Assembly: GCF_000153405.2 (NCBI RefSeq)
Contig: NC_020802.1
Coordinates: 763,883 to 827,882 of the forward strand
Source of the DNA: Psychromonas sp. CNPT3
Lineage (GTDB): Bacteria > Pseudomonadota > Gammaproteobacteria > Enterobacterales > Psychromonadaceae
DNA: 64,000 bases
Direction: 5' to 3'
Notes under the pieces: generated by a model
Databases searched by the model: none
What the model saw: the letters and a program-made list of their open reading frames with translations, nothing else
Told to the model about the DNA's origin: nothing
Part shown: positions 10,241 to 18,127 of the stretch, in pieces
Layout: each line of letters begins with the position of its first letter
Position numbering within the stretch: position 1 is the first letter of the stretch
Made by a program: the position numbers and the translations under genes

Positions 10241-10249
10241 TAAGGTAGA

Positions 10250-11884
10250 TTAATTTACCTTTTCAATATTAAATTCTTTTTGCAAATCATTGTAACGTTG
10301 TCGATGATGGTGCGATAAATGAGTATGGCGTAATAAATTAAACTTTTCTTGGCAGGCTTGAAGTTGCTGCTTACGTTGCAGCTTTTCTGCGCTTAGGAGC
10401 AGTTTAAGATACACTTGGATACTATTTAAGATAGAGCCTGAATTTAAGGGCTCTCGTTTAAGTGCCTGATGAAAACAGTGTAATGCTTGGCTATGATCGC
10501 CCTTTTTAAATGCATTAATACCCTCTTTATTTAGTGTCTTAAATGCATTGATACGTACCTTTAAATTATTGCCCGTATGCTCTTTAAGATTAGCTTGCAT
10601 CGTCGAATCGATAATGTCACGCTGATTTAGTTCCTTTAAATAGGGCGCAGCATCATCAAACTCACCAATATCAAGCAGAGAAAGTACACTTTCACATAGC
10701 GTTGTGGTGTCGATGTCAGATACGGATTTTTCACAATTATGTATGGTTTTTAAAATAAGACGTTTTGCCTTTAAATGCTTATTTAAAGAAAAGAATATTT
10801 TGGCTTGGCAAAGAAAATCAAACTGATCAAAGTCAAAACCCTTATTTTTACCCTCTTCAAAACGACTTTGATAAAGTGTCGATCTTGCTTTTTTTAAAAT
10901 CAATTTCTTATGATGAAGTTCATCTTTGGATCGTGCATAGTCAATTATACTGTGAATATAATTGGCTAAATGGCAAGGATCGGGATAAAAGGATCTTCGA
11001 CTTAAAAGTAATATCGCGTAATAGCTATTGAGCATGATTTTATATTCATGCATCTCTTTTGCTAATAGTGCCACTTCTTGGTGGCGCTCAATACTGTGAT
11101 TGGTCATGTTCGCCGCCGCTGTCAAAGTTGATAGCGCTCTATTGTGATCGTTATTTTTTTTGTAAGCGCGCGCTAACCATTCATAGGCTTTAATTTGTAA
11201 CGGGTGATGTAAGATAATATCTTCTAAAATAGCGATCGCTTCATTGAGTTTATTTTGTAAATAATAGGTTTTCCCTAAACGAATGCTGGTTTGTATTACG
11301 GCGCGTTTATTGACGAGTTTTTTTAATATTTTTTCGGCGTCACTGTATTGCTCTGTTTTAATATAAATATCGGCGAGTATATTTTGACATAGTGTGCTGT
11401 ATTTTGATGTGCTTTTAATTTTTTCATGGCATAAAAGAATGGCTTGGGTAAGATTATTGTCTTTTATCGCGTTTAAAATACCCATTAACATATCTTTTTT
11501 ATGGGTAGCTTTAGTGAGTCTATTGAGTAATTGCGTCGGTGAAAAAGGTTTTATTAAATAATCATCGGGCGCTTTTTCAATAGCGCTTAATACCATATCT
11601 TGGTTACTGTTGCCGGTAACAATAAAGCATAACGCAGACACTAGAATAAGATTGCTGTTACGTAAGTAGTCGAGTAATTGTATGCCATTTCTACCCGCCC
11701 CTAAATGATAGTCAATAAAATAAACATCAAAAAAGTCACGATGGGCACAGTCGATTGCACTATCAGCACTGTCCGCAAAGGTAATGCTTTTTGCGCCTTG
11801 ATGGCTGATCATCGCTTTGAGCATGACTGAAAATTCTTTTTGGTCATCAACGATAAGAATTTTTTTATTTTGATAGTTAAACAT
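10250..11884 (-). CDS. Response regulator with TPR-type C-terminal region, paralogue 1
   Basis: The N-terminal receiver domain (about residues 7-125) has the acidic pair D13/D14 in LIVDDQ, the phospho-acceptor D58 in VYFIDYHLGAGRNG, T90 and K112 (YLIKPFSPTQLL), so it should be phosphorylatable. The rest has no DNA-binding or enzymatic domain that I recognise. It looks helical with TPR-like repeats, clearest at about 205-265 (NEAIAILEDIILHHP; ALSTLTAA) and 455-500 (GDHSQALHCFHQALKREP). TPRs normally bind proteins, so output by protein contact is inferred. No histidine kinase gene is adjacent. The start ATG at 11884 is preceded by AGGGAA. It is a tandem paralogue of the gene at 12208-13842. Confidence 0.85.
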   Translation of the reverse strand: MFNYQNKKILIVDDQKEFSVMLKAMISHQGAKSITFADSADSAIDCAHRDFFDVYFIDYHLGAGRNGIQLLDYLRNSNLILVSALCFIVTGNSNQDMVLSAIEKAPDDYLIKPFSPTQLLNRLTKATHKKDMLMGILNAIKDNNLTQAILLCHEKIKSTSKYSTLCQNILADIYIKTEQYSDAEKILKKLVNKRAVIQTSIRLGKTYYLQNKLNEAIAILEDIILHHPLQIKAYEWLARAYKKNNDHNRALSTLTAAANMTNHSIERHQEVALLAKEMHEYKIMLNSYYAILLLSRRSFYPDPCHLANYIHSIIDYARSKDELHHKKLILKKARSTLYQSRFEEGKNKGFDFDQFDFLCQAKIFFSLNKHLKAKRLILKTIHNCEKSVSDIDTTTLCESVLSLLDIGEFDDAAPYLKELNQRDIIDSTMQANLKEHTGNNLKVRINAFKTLNKEGINAFKKGDHSQALHCFHQALKREPLNSGSILNSIQVYLKLLLSAEKLQRKQQLQACQEKFNLLRHTHLSHHHRQRYNDLQKEFNIEKVN

Positions 11885-12207
11885 TAGTTCCCTGCTAACG
11901 TTAATAAGGATGTTTAGATGTTAACAGTAGACAGGAGATGTAAATATGCAAAAATACGAAATATAACAAAAAAATATAACAATAAAACCTAATAATAAAA
12001 TATATATAAAAGAAAAATGGTGAAAAAAAGAAGGGCATATTATGATATCTGTGATATCTGTGATATCTGTGATATCTGTGAGATCAAGATCATTGGTCAG
12101 GTACGAGACTTTAATTCATCTTCGTTGTGGCATGCTGTTATAAGAAATTAATGTAGAACAATTCTGTTAAAATTTTGGTTCTAAAAGTATCAACAGGTGG
12201 GTGTTTT
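11885..12207. other. 323-bp gene-free stretch between the two response-regulator genes
   Basis: This is A+T-rich non-coding DNA containing the 9-bp tandem repeat at 12043-12078. It must hold the promoter of paralogue 1 if that gene is transcribed separately. I see no convincing terminator behind paralogue 2 and no credible small gene. Confidence 0.6.
12043..12078. repeat. 9-bp direct repeat, four perfect copies
   Basis: TGATATCTG is repeated four times head-to-tail without a mismatch, followed by a partial TGAGATC. It lies about 165-200 bp upstream of the start of response-regulator paralogue 1. The unit contains the palindrome GATATC. It may be an iteron-like binding array or simple slippage DNA. 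Confidence 0.9.
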
Positions 12208-13842
12208 TTAATTTCTTTTTTCGATGTTAAATTCTTTTTGTAAATCATTATAGCGTTGTCGATGGTCGGGAGATAAATGTGTATTACGTAATAAATTAAA
12301 TTTTGCTTGGCATGCTTGAAGTTGCTCTTGGCGCTGATGTTTTTCTTTGCTTAAAAGCTGCTTTAGATATACTTGTATACTGTTTAAAAGAGCGCCGGAG
12401 TTTAAAGGCTCTAATTTGAGGGCGCGATTAAACGATTGTAATGCGTAAACATAATTACCATTTCTAAAGGCATCAATTCCTTCTTTATTATGCGCTTTAA
12501 ATGCACTGATACGCATACTTAAATTATTTCCTGTGTGCTCTTCAATATTAGCCTGCATCGTAGGATCGATAATATCACGTCGATTAAGCTCATCTAAATA
12601 GGGTTTTACATCATCAAATTCACCAATATCAAGCAGAGAAAGTACACTTTCACAGAGTGTCGTGGTGTCTATTTCATTAATGACTTTGTCACTGTTATGT
12701 ATTGTTTTTAAAATAAGACGTTTTGCTTTTAAATGCTCATTTAAAGAAAAGAATATTTTGGCTTGGCAAAGAAAATCAAACTGATTAAAGTCAAAATTAT
12801 CATTTCTGCCTTCTTCAAAGCGGCTTTGATAAAGTGCTGAATTGACCATTTTTAATATTGATTTTTTATTATTGATATCATCAGTAAACTGCGCATAATC
12901 AATAATGCTGTGAATGTAATTTGCTAAGTAGCAAGGGTCAGGATAGAAAGAGTTTCGACTTAAATTTAATATAGCGTGGTGGCTATTGAGCATAATTTTA
13001 TGCTCATGCATCTCTTTTGCTAATAGTGCCACTTCTTGGTGACGCTCAATACTGTGATTGGTCATATTGGCAGCAGTGCTTAGCGTCGACAGCGCTTTAT
13101 TATAATCACCCTTTTTTTTATAAGCGCGTGCTAACCATTCATACGCTTTTATTTGTAAAGGGCGGTGTAAAACAATGTCTTGTAAAATAGCGATAGCTTC
13201 GCTGAGTTTATCTTGCAGGTAATAGGTTTGGCCTAAACTAATACTGGTTTGCATTAATGCACGTTTATTGACTAATTCTTTTAATATGCTTTCTGCTTCA
13301 GGGTATTGCTCAGTTGTAATATAAATATCGGCGAGCATATTTTTACAAAGGGTGGTGTATTTAGGTTCTTTTTCAATTTTTTCTTTGCATAAAAAGATGG
13401 CTTGTGCATAATTTTTACTTTTTAATGCTTTCAAAATATCCATTAACATGTCTTTTTTCTGCGCCGCTTTAGTGAGCCTATTAAGTAGTTGTGTGGGCGA
13501 GAAAGGTTTCATTAAATAATCATCAGGGGCTTTTTCTATGGCGGTTAGGACCATGCCTTTGGTGTTATCTCCGGTAATGATAAAGCATAAAGCATGCACT
13601 GGAATAAGATTTTTTTTACGTAGGTGATCAAGTAATTGTATGCCATTTTTTCCCGCGCCTAAATTATAATCAACGAGATAAATATCAAAAAGACGACGAT
13701 GGGCACAGCGCATCGCACTGTCAGCAGTATCTGCGAAGGTGATACTTTTTGCACCTTGATTGGTCAGCATTGTTTTGAGCATAACGTGAAATGCTTTTTG
13801 ATCATCAACGATAAGAATTTTTTTATTTTTATAGCTAAACAT
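12208..13842 (-). CDS. Response regulator with TPR-type C-terminal region, paralogue 2
   Basis: It has the same architecture as its downstream neighbour: receiver domain with D13/D14 (LIVDDQKAF), phospho-acceptor D58 (IYLVDYNLGAGKNG), T90 and K112 (YLMKPFSPTQLL), then a long helical region with TPR-like segments. It is 544 residues from the chosen ATG at 13842, exactly the length of paralogue 1. That ATG is preceded by AAGGAAATA, an ideal ribosome site, whereas the upstream ATG at 13869 is not. Similarity to paralogue 1 runs the full length and is nearly exact at the DNA level in places, so this is a tandem duplication. Function is unknown. Confidence 0.85.
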   Translation of the reverse strand: MFSYKNKKILIVDDQKAFHVMLKTMLTNQGAKSITFADTADSAMRCAHRRLFDIYLVDYNLGAGKNGIQLLDHLRKKNLIPVHALCFIITGDNTKGMVLTAIEKAPDDYLMKPFSPTQLLNRLTKAAQKKDMLMDILKALKSKNYAQAIFLCKEKIEKEPKYTTLCKNMLADIYITTEQYPEAESILKELVNKRALMQTSISLGQTYYLQDKLSEAIAILQDIVLHRPLQIKAYEWLARAYKKKGDYNKALSTLSTAANMTNHSIERHQEVALLAKEMHEHKIMLNSHHAILNLSRNSFYPDPCYLANYIHSIIDYAQFTDDINNKKSILKMVNSALYQSRFEEGRNDNFDFNQFDFLCQAKIFFSLNEHLKAKRLILKTIHNSDKVINEIDTTTLCESVLSLLDIGEFDDVKPYLDELNRRDIIDPTMQANIEEHTGNNLSMRISAFKAHNKEGIDAFRNGNYVYALQSFNRALKLEPLNSGALLNSIQVYLKQLLSKEKHQRQEQLQACQAKFNLLRNTHLSPDHRQRYNDLQKEFNIEKRN

Positions 13843-13971
13843 TATTTCCTTGCTCTCTTTATGAAGCATTCTTTATATTAACAGGAAACAACAGGGGATT
13901 GTTATAAGTAGGCTAGAGATATAAGAAAAAGACTTTTAAATTAATAAGATACAATTGATTTTGGCAAGAAA

Positions 13972-14055
<84 letters not shown>

Positions 14056-14070
14056 TTTATTACGCAACCG

Positions 14071-14098
14071 ATAATATCAGATTATTTCTGATTGTGAA
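14071..14098 (-). promoter_or_regulatory. Promoter of tRNA-Tyr
   Basis: On the minus strand TTCACA (-35) and TATTAT (-10) are separated by 16 bp, and the -10 box ends about 16 bases before the mature tRNA 5' end. Position and spacing fit a sigma-70 promoter. Confidence 0.55.
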
Positions 14099-14176
14099 GC
14101 TTAAATAGTAAATAACTGTGAAAAACATTAAATAAAATCAGATTGTTGCCGATATATCTTCTGTGTTTAATAAATA

Positions 14177-14731
14177 ATGAATCATAGTATGAATGTTGAG
14201 CAAAACGCACCGGCTTTATTAATTAATGAATGGCAATTGGGATCGCAATTAAATATTGCGCTAACAAGCGGTGCTCGACATAAATTTAATTTGTTATTGA
14301 GTTTGCTCTCGAGCGATGTCCGAGATTTCTCACAATTTAGTCTAGCGGACAATAAAGAAGATCCACTAAAAAAATTAGCATTACGAGATGCATTTTGTTT
14401 AAGTGAGCCTCAACCATTAGTTAATGAGGGGATCACATTAACACAGGCAAAAGCGTTAAATAGTGACGTGCAGGCACAACGCTTCAGCAGTATTCGTTTA
14501 CGTTATTTACTGAATAATGAAGCCTTGCTATCGCGTCAACCATCAGCGGATATTAGCAGTGATGTGGTGGATAATTTGTCGTTACTGGCGCAGCGCCGTC
14601 TTGCGGGGAAAATGCCACTCGCGGGGGCGTTAAGCGCGGATGTAAGCGGTGGCGTGGATCATCAACTGATGCAGAACCTACAGGCAATGCAACTCAGTGG
14701 TCGGCCTATAAAAATACATGCACATTATTAA
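14177..14731 (+). CDS. Uncharacterised protein, 184 aa
   Basis: I do not recognise this protein. It is predicted soluble, with no signal peptide or membrane segment, and rich in Leu, Ala, Ser and Asn. Visible stretches are INEWQLGSQLNIALTSGARHKF followed by LLLSLLSSD near residues 30-50, and a C-terminal LAQRRLAGKMPLAGALSADV segment ending GRPIKIHAHY. Codon use resembles the neighbours, so it is likely a real gene. It starts at the ATG at 14177 or an in-frame ATG at 14189; neither has a good ribosome site. It is convergent with purU and lies beyond the divergent tRNA-Tyr. Confidence 0.7.
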   Translation: MNHSMNVEQNAPALLINEWQLGSQLNIALTSGARHKFNLLLSLLSSDVRDFSQFSLADNKEDPLKKLALRDAFCLSEPQPLVNEGITLTQAKALNSDVQAQRFSSIRLRYLLNNEALLSRQPSADISSDVVDNLSLLAQRRLAGKMPLAGALSADVSGGVDHQLMQNLQAMQLSGRPIKIHAHY

Positions 14732-14849
14732 TCCTATCATCTCACCTGCATCGAGCGTATAAAAGCGCCACGTTTCTCTTTATTGCGAGAGAAAATGCAA
14801 CAAGCCTTATTTGTGACGCCTGATCTTGTATTTATTTTCTTTTATGCCT

Positions 14850-15686
14850 TTATTTAAACACCACGGTGCGATTAGCGTAAACAAACACTTTATCGTCAAT
14901 GAGATGCTGTAACGCACGGCTTAACACTGATTTTTCAACATCTCTGCCCACTTTGATCAGGCTCTCTACGTTATGAGCATGATCAATATGCGCAATATCT
15001 TGCGTAATGATGGGCCCTTCATCTAAATTGTTATTTACAAAATGGGCGGTTGCACCAATGATCTTCACGCCTCTATCAAAGGCTTGTTGATACGGCCTCG
15101 CACCTATAAAAGCGGGTAAAAAAGAGTGATGGATATTAATTAATCTATTGGCATAAGCGCTGACAAATTTAGGGCTTAATATGCGCATGTATTTCGCTAA
15201 AATGACGAGATCTGGCTGATAAGGTGCAATACATTGCATTATTTTATCTTCGTGCTCTTCTCTTGATATCCCTTCATGACTAATGCAATGGTAAGGAATG
15301 TTAAATTTAGTCACTAAATCTTCTAATATCGTGTAATTACCTATCACGGCTGCGATTTCGACATCCATTGAGCCATAAGTACTCTTCATCAGAATATCAC
15401 CCAAACAGTGCGCTTCTTTCGTCACTAATATCACAATACGTTTACGCTGCTGTGAGACTAATTGACGACTTGAGCCTTTAGGTAAATAAAAATCTAAATC
15501 TTCGAGTAAGGTGCAATTATCAAAACACCCCTCGAGCTCGGTGCGCATAAAAAAACGTTGGTGTTGATGATCTACAAATTCATTGTTTTTAATAATGTTA
15601 AGTTGGTTTTTTTGGCAGACATTTGTAATGTGAGCAATGAGGCCTTTACTGTCAGGACAATCCGTTAATAATATTTTTTTTTGCAT
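14850..15686 (-). CDS. purU: Formyltetrahydrofolate deformylase
   Basis: PurU hydrolyses 10-formyl-tetrahydrofolate to formate and tetrahydrofolate, balancing one-carbon pools and supplying formate for purine synthesis. The N-terminal ACT domain (about residues 1-80, LTDCPDSKGLIAHITNVCQK) is followed by the formyltransferase fold with INIHHSFLPAFIGARPYQQA and ATAHFVNNNLDEGPIITQD, which carry the catalytic Asn/His/Asp region. At 278 residues it matches the family. ychJ ends four bases upstream, so the two are an operon, the same pairing as in E. coli. Confidence 0.96.
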   Translation of the reverse strand: MQKKILLTDCPDSKGLIAHITNVCQKNQLNIIKNNEFVDHQHQRFFMRTELEGCFDNCTLLEDLDFYLPKGSSRQLVSQQRKRIVILVTKEAHCLGDILMKSTYGSMDVEIAAVIGNYTILEDLVTKFNIPYHCISHEGISREEHEDKIMQCIAPYQPDLVILAKYMRILSPKFVSAYANRLINIHHSFLPAFIGARPYQQAFDRGVKIIGATAHFVNNNLDEGPIITQDIAHIDHAHNVESLIKVGRDVEKSVLSRALQHLIDDKVFVYANRTVVFK

Positions 15687-15690
15687 GGTT

Positions 15691-16167
15691 TTATTCCCTT
15701 AAATGCTTACATTTTTTATATTTTATTTGGCTACCACAAGGACAAAGATCATTGCGTTTAATCGTAATACTCTTATTCGCAGGATAAAAAACACCATCGC
15801 AATAGAACCAATGGTCATTTTTTTTTATAAAGTTGGAGCGTTCATGGTGGTAGGTGAGCGTGTCTGCTTCAATATAATAGGCTTTGAATTCCACAAACCC
15901 TTGCACTTTTAAACTTTCGGTCGCAATTATCTCTAAGTTTACCCATGTCAAACTGGGCTCAGATAATTGTTCCTTGGTTAACTCACCTCGAAAGTCTGCA
16001 TCATAAGTATTAAATAAATACTCACCTAATTGCAAAATGAAGGCACTGTAACGTGCGCGCATTAATTGCTCGCATGTTTGTGCTTGTTGCAGGTTTTGAT
16101 GCAAGGGGGAGCAGCAGGTTTGATAGGGCTGAGAGCTACGACATGGACAAGTGTTAGGGCTTTGCAA
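15691..16167 (-). CDS. ychJ: UPF0225 / YchJ family SEC-C motif protein
   Basis: This 158-residue protein has SEC-C type cysteine motifs at both ends: CPCRSSQPYQTCC at residues 7-19 and CPCGSQIKYKKCKH at the C-terminus, which bind zinc in the SecA tail and related proteins. The middle is the YchJ NTF2-like domain (LMRARYSAFILQLGEYLF). The molecular role of YchJ is not established. The start is a TTG at 16167 with AAGG upstream; no better ATG is available. It is four bases from purU and likely co-transcribed with it. Confidence 0.88.
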   Translation of the reverse strand: MQSPNTCPCRSSQPYQTCCSPLHQNLQQAQTCEQLMRARYSAFILQLGEYLFNTYDADFRGELTKEQLSEPSLTWVNLEIIATESLKVQGFVEFKAYYIEADTLTYHHERSNFIKKNDHWFYCDGVFYPANKSITIKRNDLCPCGSQIKYKKCKHLRE

Positions 16168-16184
16168 TGATGTTTACCTTATGT

Positions 16185-16216
16185 CTTAAACTGCCCGCAA
16201 AGCAGGTCAGTTTAAG
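16185..16216. terminator. Hairpin between asnB and ychJ
   Basis: CTTAAACTG-CCCGC pairs with GCAGGT-CAGTTTAAG, a stem of about 14 bp with one imperfection and a short loop. It follows the asnB stop codon. There is no T-run on either side, so it may be an attenuator or RNA-stabilising hairpin rather than a classical terminator. Confidence 0.45.
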
Positions 16217-16246
16217 TGATTTGAAGTGACTCTGTTTTATTGGCTG

Positions 16247-17917
16247 CTATTTGGCGTTATAGGCATCATTGTGAATACCGGTAGCGCGTCCTGATGGATC
16301 TGCATTTTTCTGGAAACTTTCATCCCAAGCTAAAGCTTCAACCGTAGAGCAAGCAACTGATTTTCCAAAAGGCACGCAGAGCGCAGCACTGTCCAGAGGG
16401 AAGTGTTCTTTGAAAATACAGCGATAGAAATAAGCTTCCTTGGTGTCAGGCGTATTAATTGGGAACTTAAATTCAGCGCTTTCAAGTTCTTGGTCGCTCA
16501 CTTGCGTTTCAATATAGGCTTTTAAAGTATCAATCCAGCTATAACCTACGCCATCAGAAAACTGCTCTTTTTGACGCCATAACACTTCATCTAATAATTG
16601 GCCTTTAAACGCTTCACGAAGAATATCTTTTTCGATGCGTTTACCGGTGATCATTTTAAGATCGGGATTAGTGCGCATTGCGACATCTAAAAACTCTTTA
16701 TCTAAGAAAGGTACGCGCGCTTCAACGCCCCAAGCTGCCATTGATTTGTTGGCGCGTAGGCAATCAAAAAGGTGTAGTTTATTGAGTTTTCTATTTAATT
16801 CATTATGAAACTCTTTTGCGTTTGGCGCTTTATGAAAGTATAAATATCCGCCAAATATTTCATCAGCACCTTCACCCGAAAGGACCATTTTAATGCCCAT
16901 CGCTTTAATTTTTCGCGCCATTAAATACATTGGCGTAGAGGCGCGGATAGTGGTGACATCATAAGTTTCTAAATGGTAAATTACTTCTTTTAACGCATCA
17001 ATACCGTTTTGCTCTGTAAAAATAATCGGATGATGTATGGTGCCTAACTCTTTTGCTACTTTTTCAGCTGCTGCTAAATCAGGAGAGCCTTTTAGGCCCA
17101 CTGAGAACGAATGCAGTTGAGGCCACCAAGCATCAGATCCATCGTTATCTTCAATACGCTTTTTAGCAAATTTTTGGGTGATAGCGGAGATAAGAGACGA
17201 GTCTAATCCACCCGAAAGCAGTACGCCGTAAGGCACATCACACATGAGTTGGCGTTTAACGGCATCTTCAAGGGCTACTGCGATATCTTTAGGGCTACCT
17301 TGGTTATTTTTGACCGCGTCATACTCCATCCAATCACGTTGGTAGTATTTGGTGACAACACCGATTTCACTGTCTAAGTAATGTCCTGCTGGAAATTCTT
17401 CTACTTTCACGCAAACTGGCATCAATGCTTTCATTTCTGAAGCAAGATAAAAGTTACCTTTTTCATCCCAGCCCATATACAGTGGGATAATTCCCAAATG
17501 ATCGCGACCAATAAGGTACTTATCTTTTTTTGCATCATAAAGACAAAAAGCGAACATGCCATTAAGATCATCTAAAAAATCGGCGCCTTTTTCTGCATAT
17601 AGTGCCAAAATCACTTCACAATCAGATTTGGTTTTAAAAGGGTAATCTGTTTTTAATGCAAGGCTCAGTTGTTGGTGATTATAAATTTCACCATTAACAG
17701 CGAGAATGTGGGTTTCATCTTCATTAAAAAGAGGCTGCGCGCCTGTTTCTACATCGACAATAGAGAGGCGCTCATGTACTAAAATGGCCTTTTCTGAGGC
17801 GTAAATACCAGACCAATCGGGACCTCTATGACGTAAAAGTGTAGACATTTCAATTGCTTTTTTGCGTAATGCAAGTGCATCACCTTTTATATCGAGTACA
17901 CAAAAAATAGAGCACAT
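16247..17917 (-). CDS. asnB: Asparagine synthetase B (glutamine-hydrolysing)
   Basis: AsnB amidates aspartate to asparagine with ATP and glutamine. The nucleophilic Cys2 (MCSIFCV), exposed after Met removal, begins the class II glutaminase domain (RHRGPDWSG, VNGEIYNHQQL). The C-terminal synthetase domain has the ATP loop LLSGGLDSSLISA and SGEGADEIFGGYLYF. At 556 residues it matches E. coli AsnB (554). The ATG at 17917 is preceded by AAAGGTAA. It appears to be its own transcription unit upstream of ychJ-purU. Confidence 0.97.
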   Translation of the reverse strand: MCSIFCVLDIKGDALALRKKAIEMSTLLRHRGPDWSGIYASEKAILVHERLSIVDVETGAQPLFNEDETHILAVNGEIYNHQQLSLALKTDYPFKTKSDCEVILALYAEKGADFLDDLNGMFAFCLYDAKKDKYLIGRDHLGIIPLYMGWDEKGNFYLASEMKALMPVCVKVEEFPAGHYLDSEIGVVTKYYQRDWMEYDAVKNNQGSPKDIAVALEDAVKRQLMCDVPYGVLLSGGLDSSLISAITQKFAKKRIEDNDGSDAWWPQLHSFSVGLKGSPDLAAAEKVAKELGTIHHPIIFTEQNGIDALKEVIYHLETYDVTTIRASTPMYLMARKIKAMGIKMVLSGEGADEIFGGYLYFHKAPNAKEFHNELNRKLNKLHLFDCLRANKSMAAWGVEARVPFLDKEFLDVAMRTNPDLKMITGKRIEKDILREAFKGQLLDEVLWRQKEQFSDGVGYSWIDTLKAYIETQVSDQELESAEFKFPINTPDTKEAYFYRCIFKEHFPLDSAALCVPFGKSVACSTVEALAWDESFQKNADPSGRATGIHNDAYNAK

Positions 17918-18081
17918 AAAGGTTACCTTTTTCTTTACCCTTTTAAGTCAGGGTTTATTTAATTCAATTTCTATTTGCGTCTGCAAAACAGAACGAAATT
18001 AGAGAATAGCACGTTGCTTTATAAAGGCGTTTATTTTTATTGCAGCGCAAGGCGGTAAATAAAAAGGGAAGGTGAAAGTGA

Positions 18082-18113
18082 ACGCTAACGCGACAGAGAG
18101 GTTGCGTTAGCGT
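18082..18113 (-). terminator. Terminator after the cation/proton antiporter gene
   Basis: ACGCTAACGC and GCGTTAGCGT form a perfect 10-bp stem with a 12-base loop just beyond the stop codon at 18128. On the minus strand it is followed by a modest pyrimidine-rich stretch (TTCACTTTC). Confidence 0.5.
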
Positions 18114-18127
18114 ATTCATAGATATGA

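Noticed and set aside
12043-12078. CRISPR array
   Set aside because: The 9-bp units are contiguous with no spacers; this is a simple tandem repeat.
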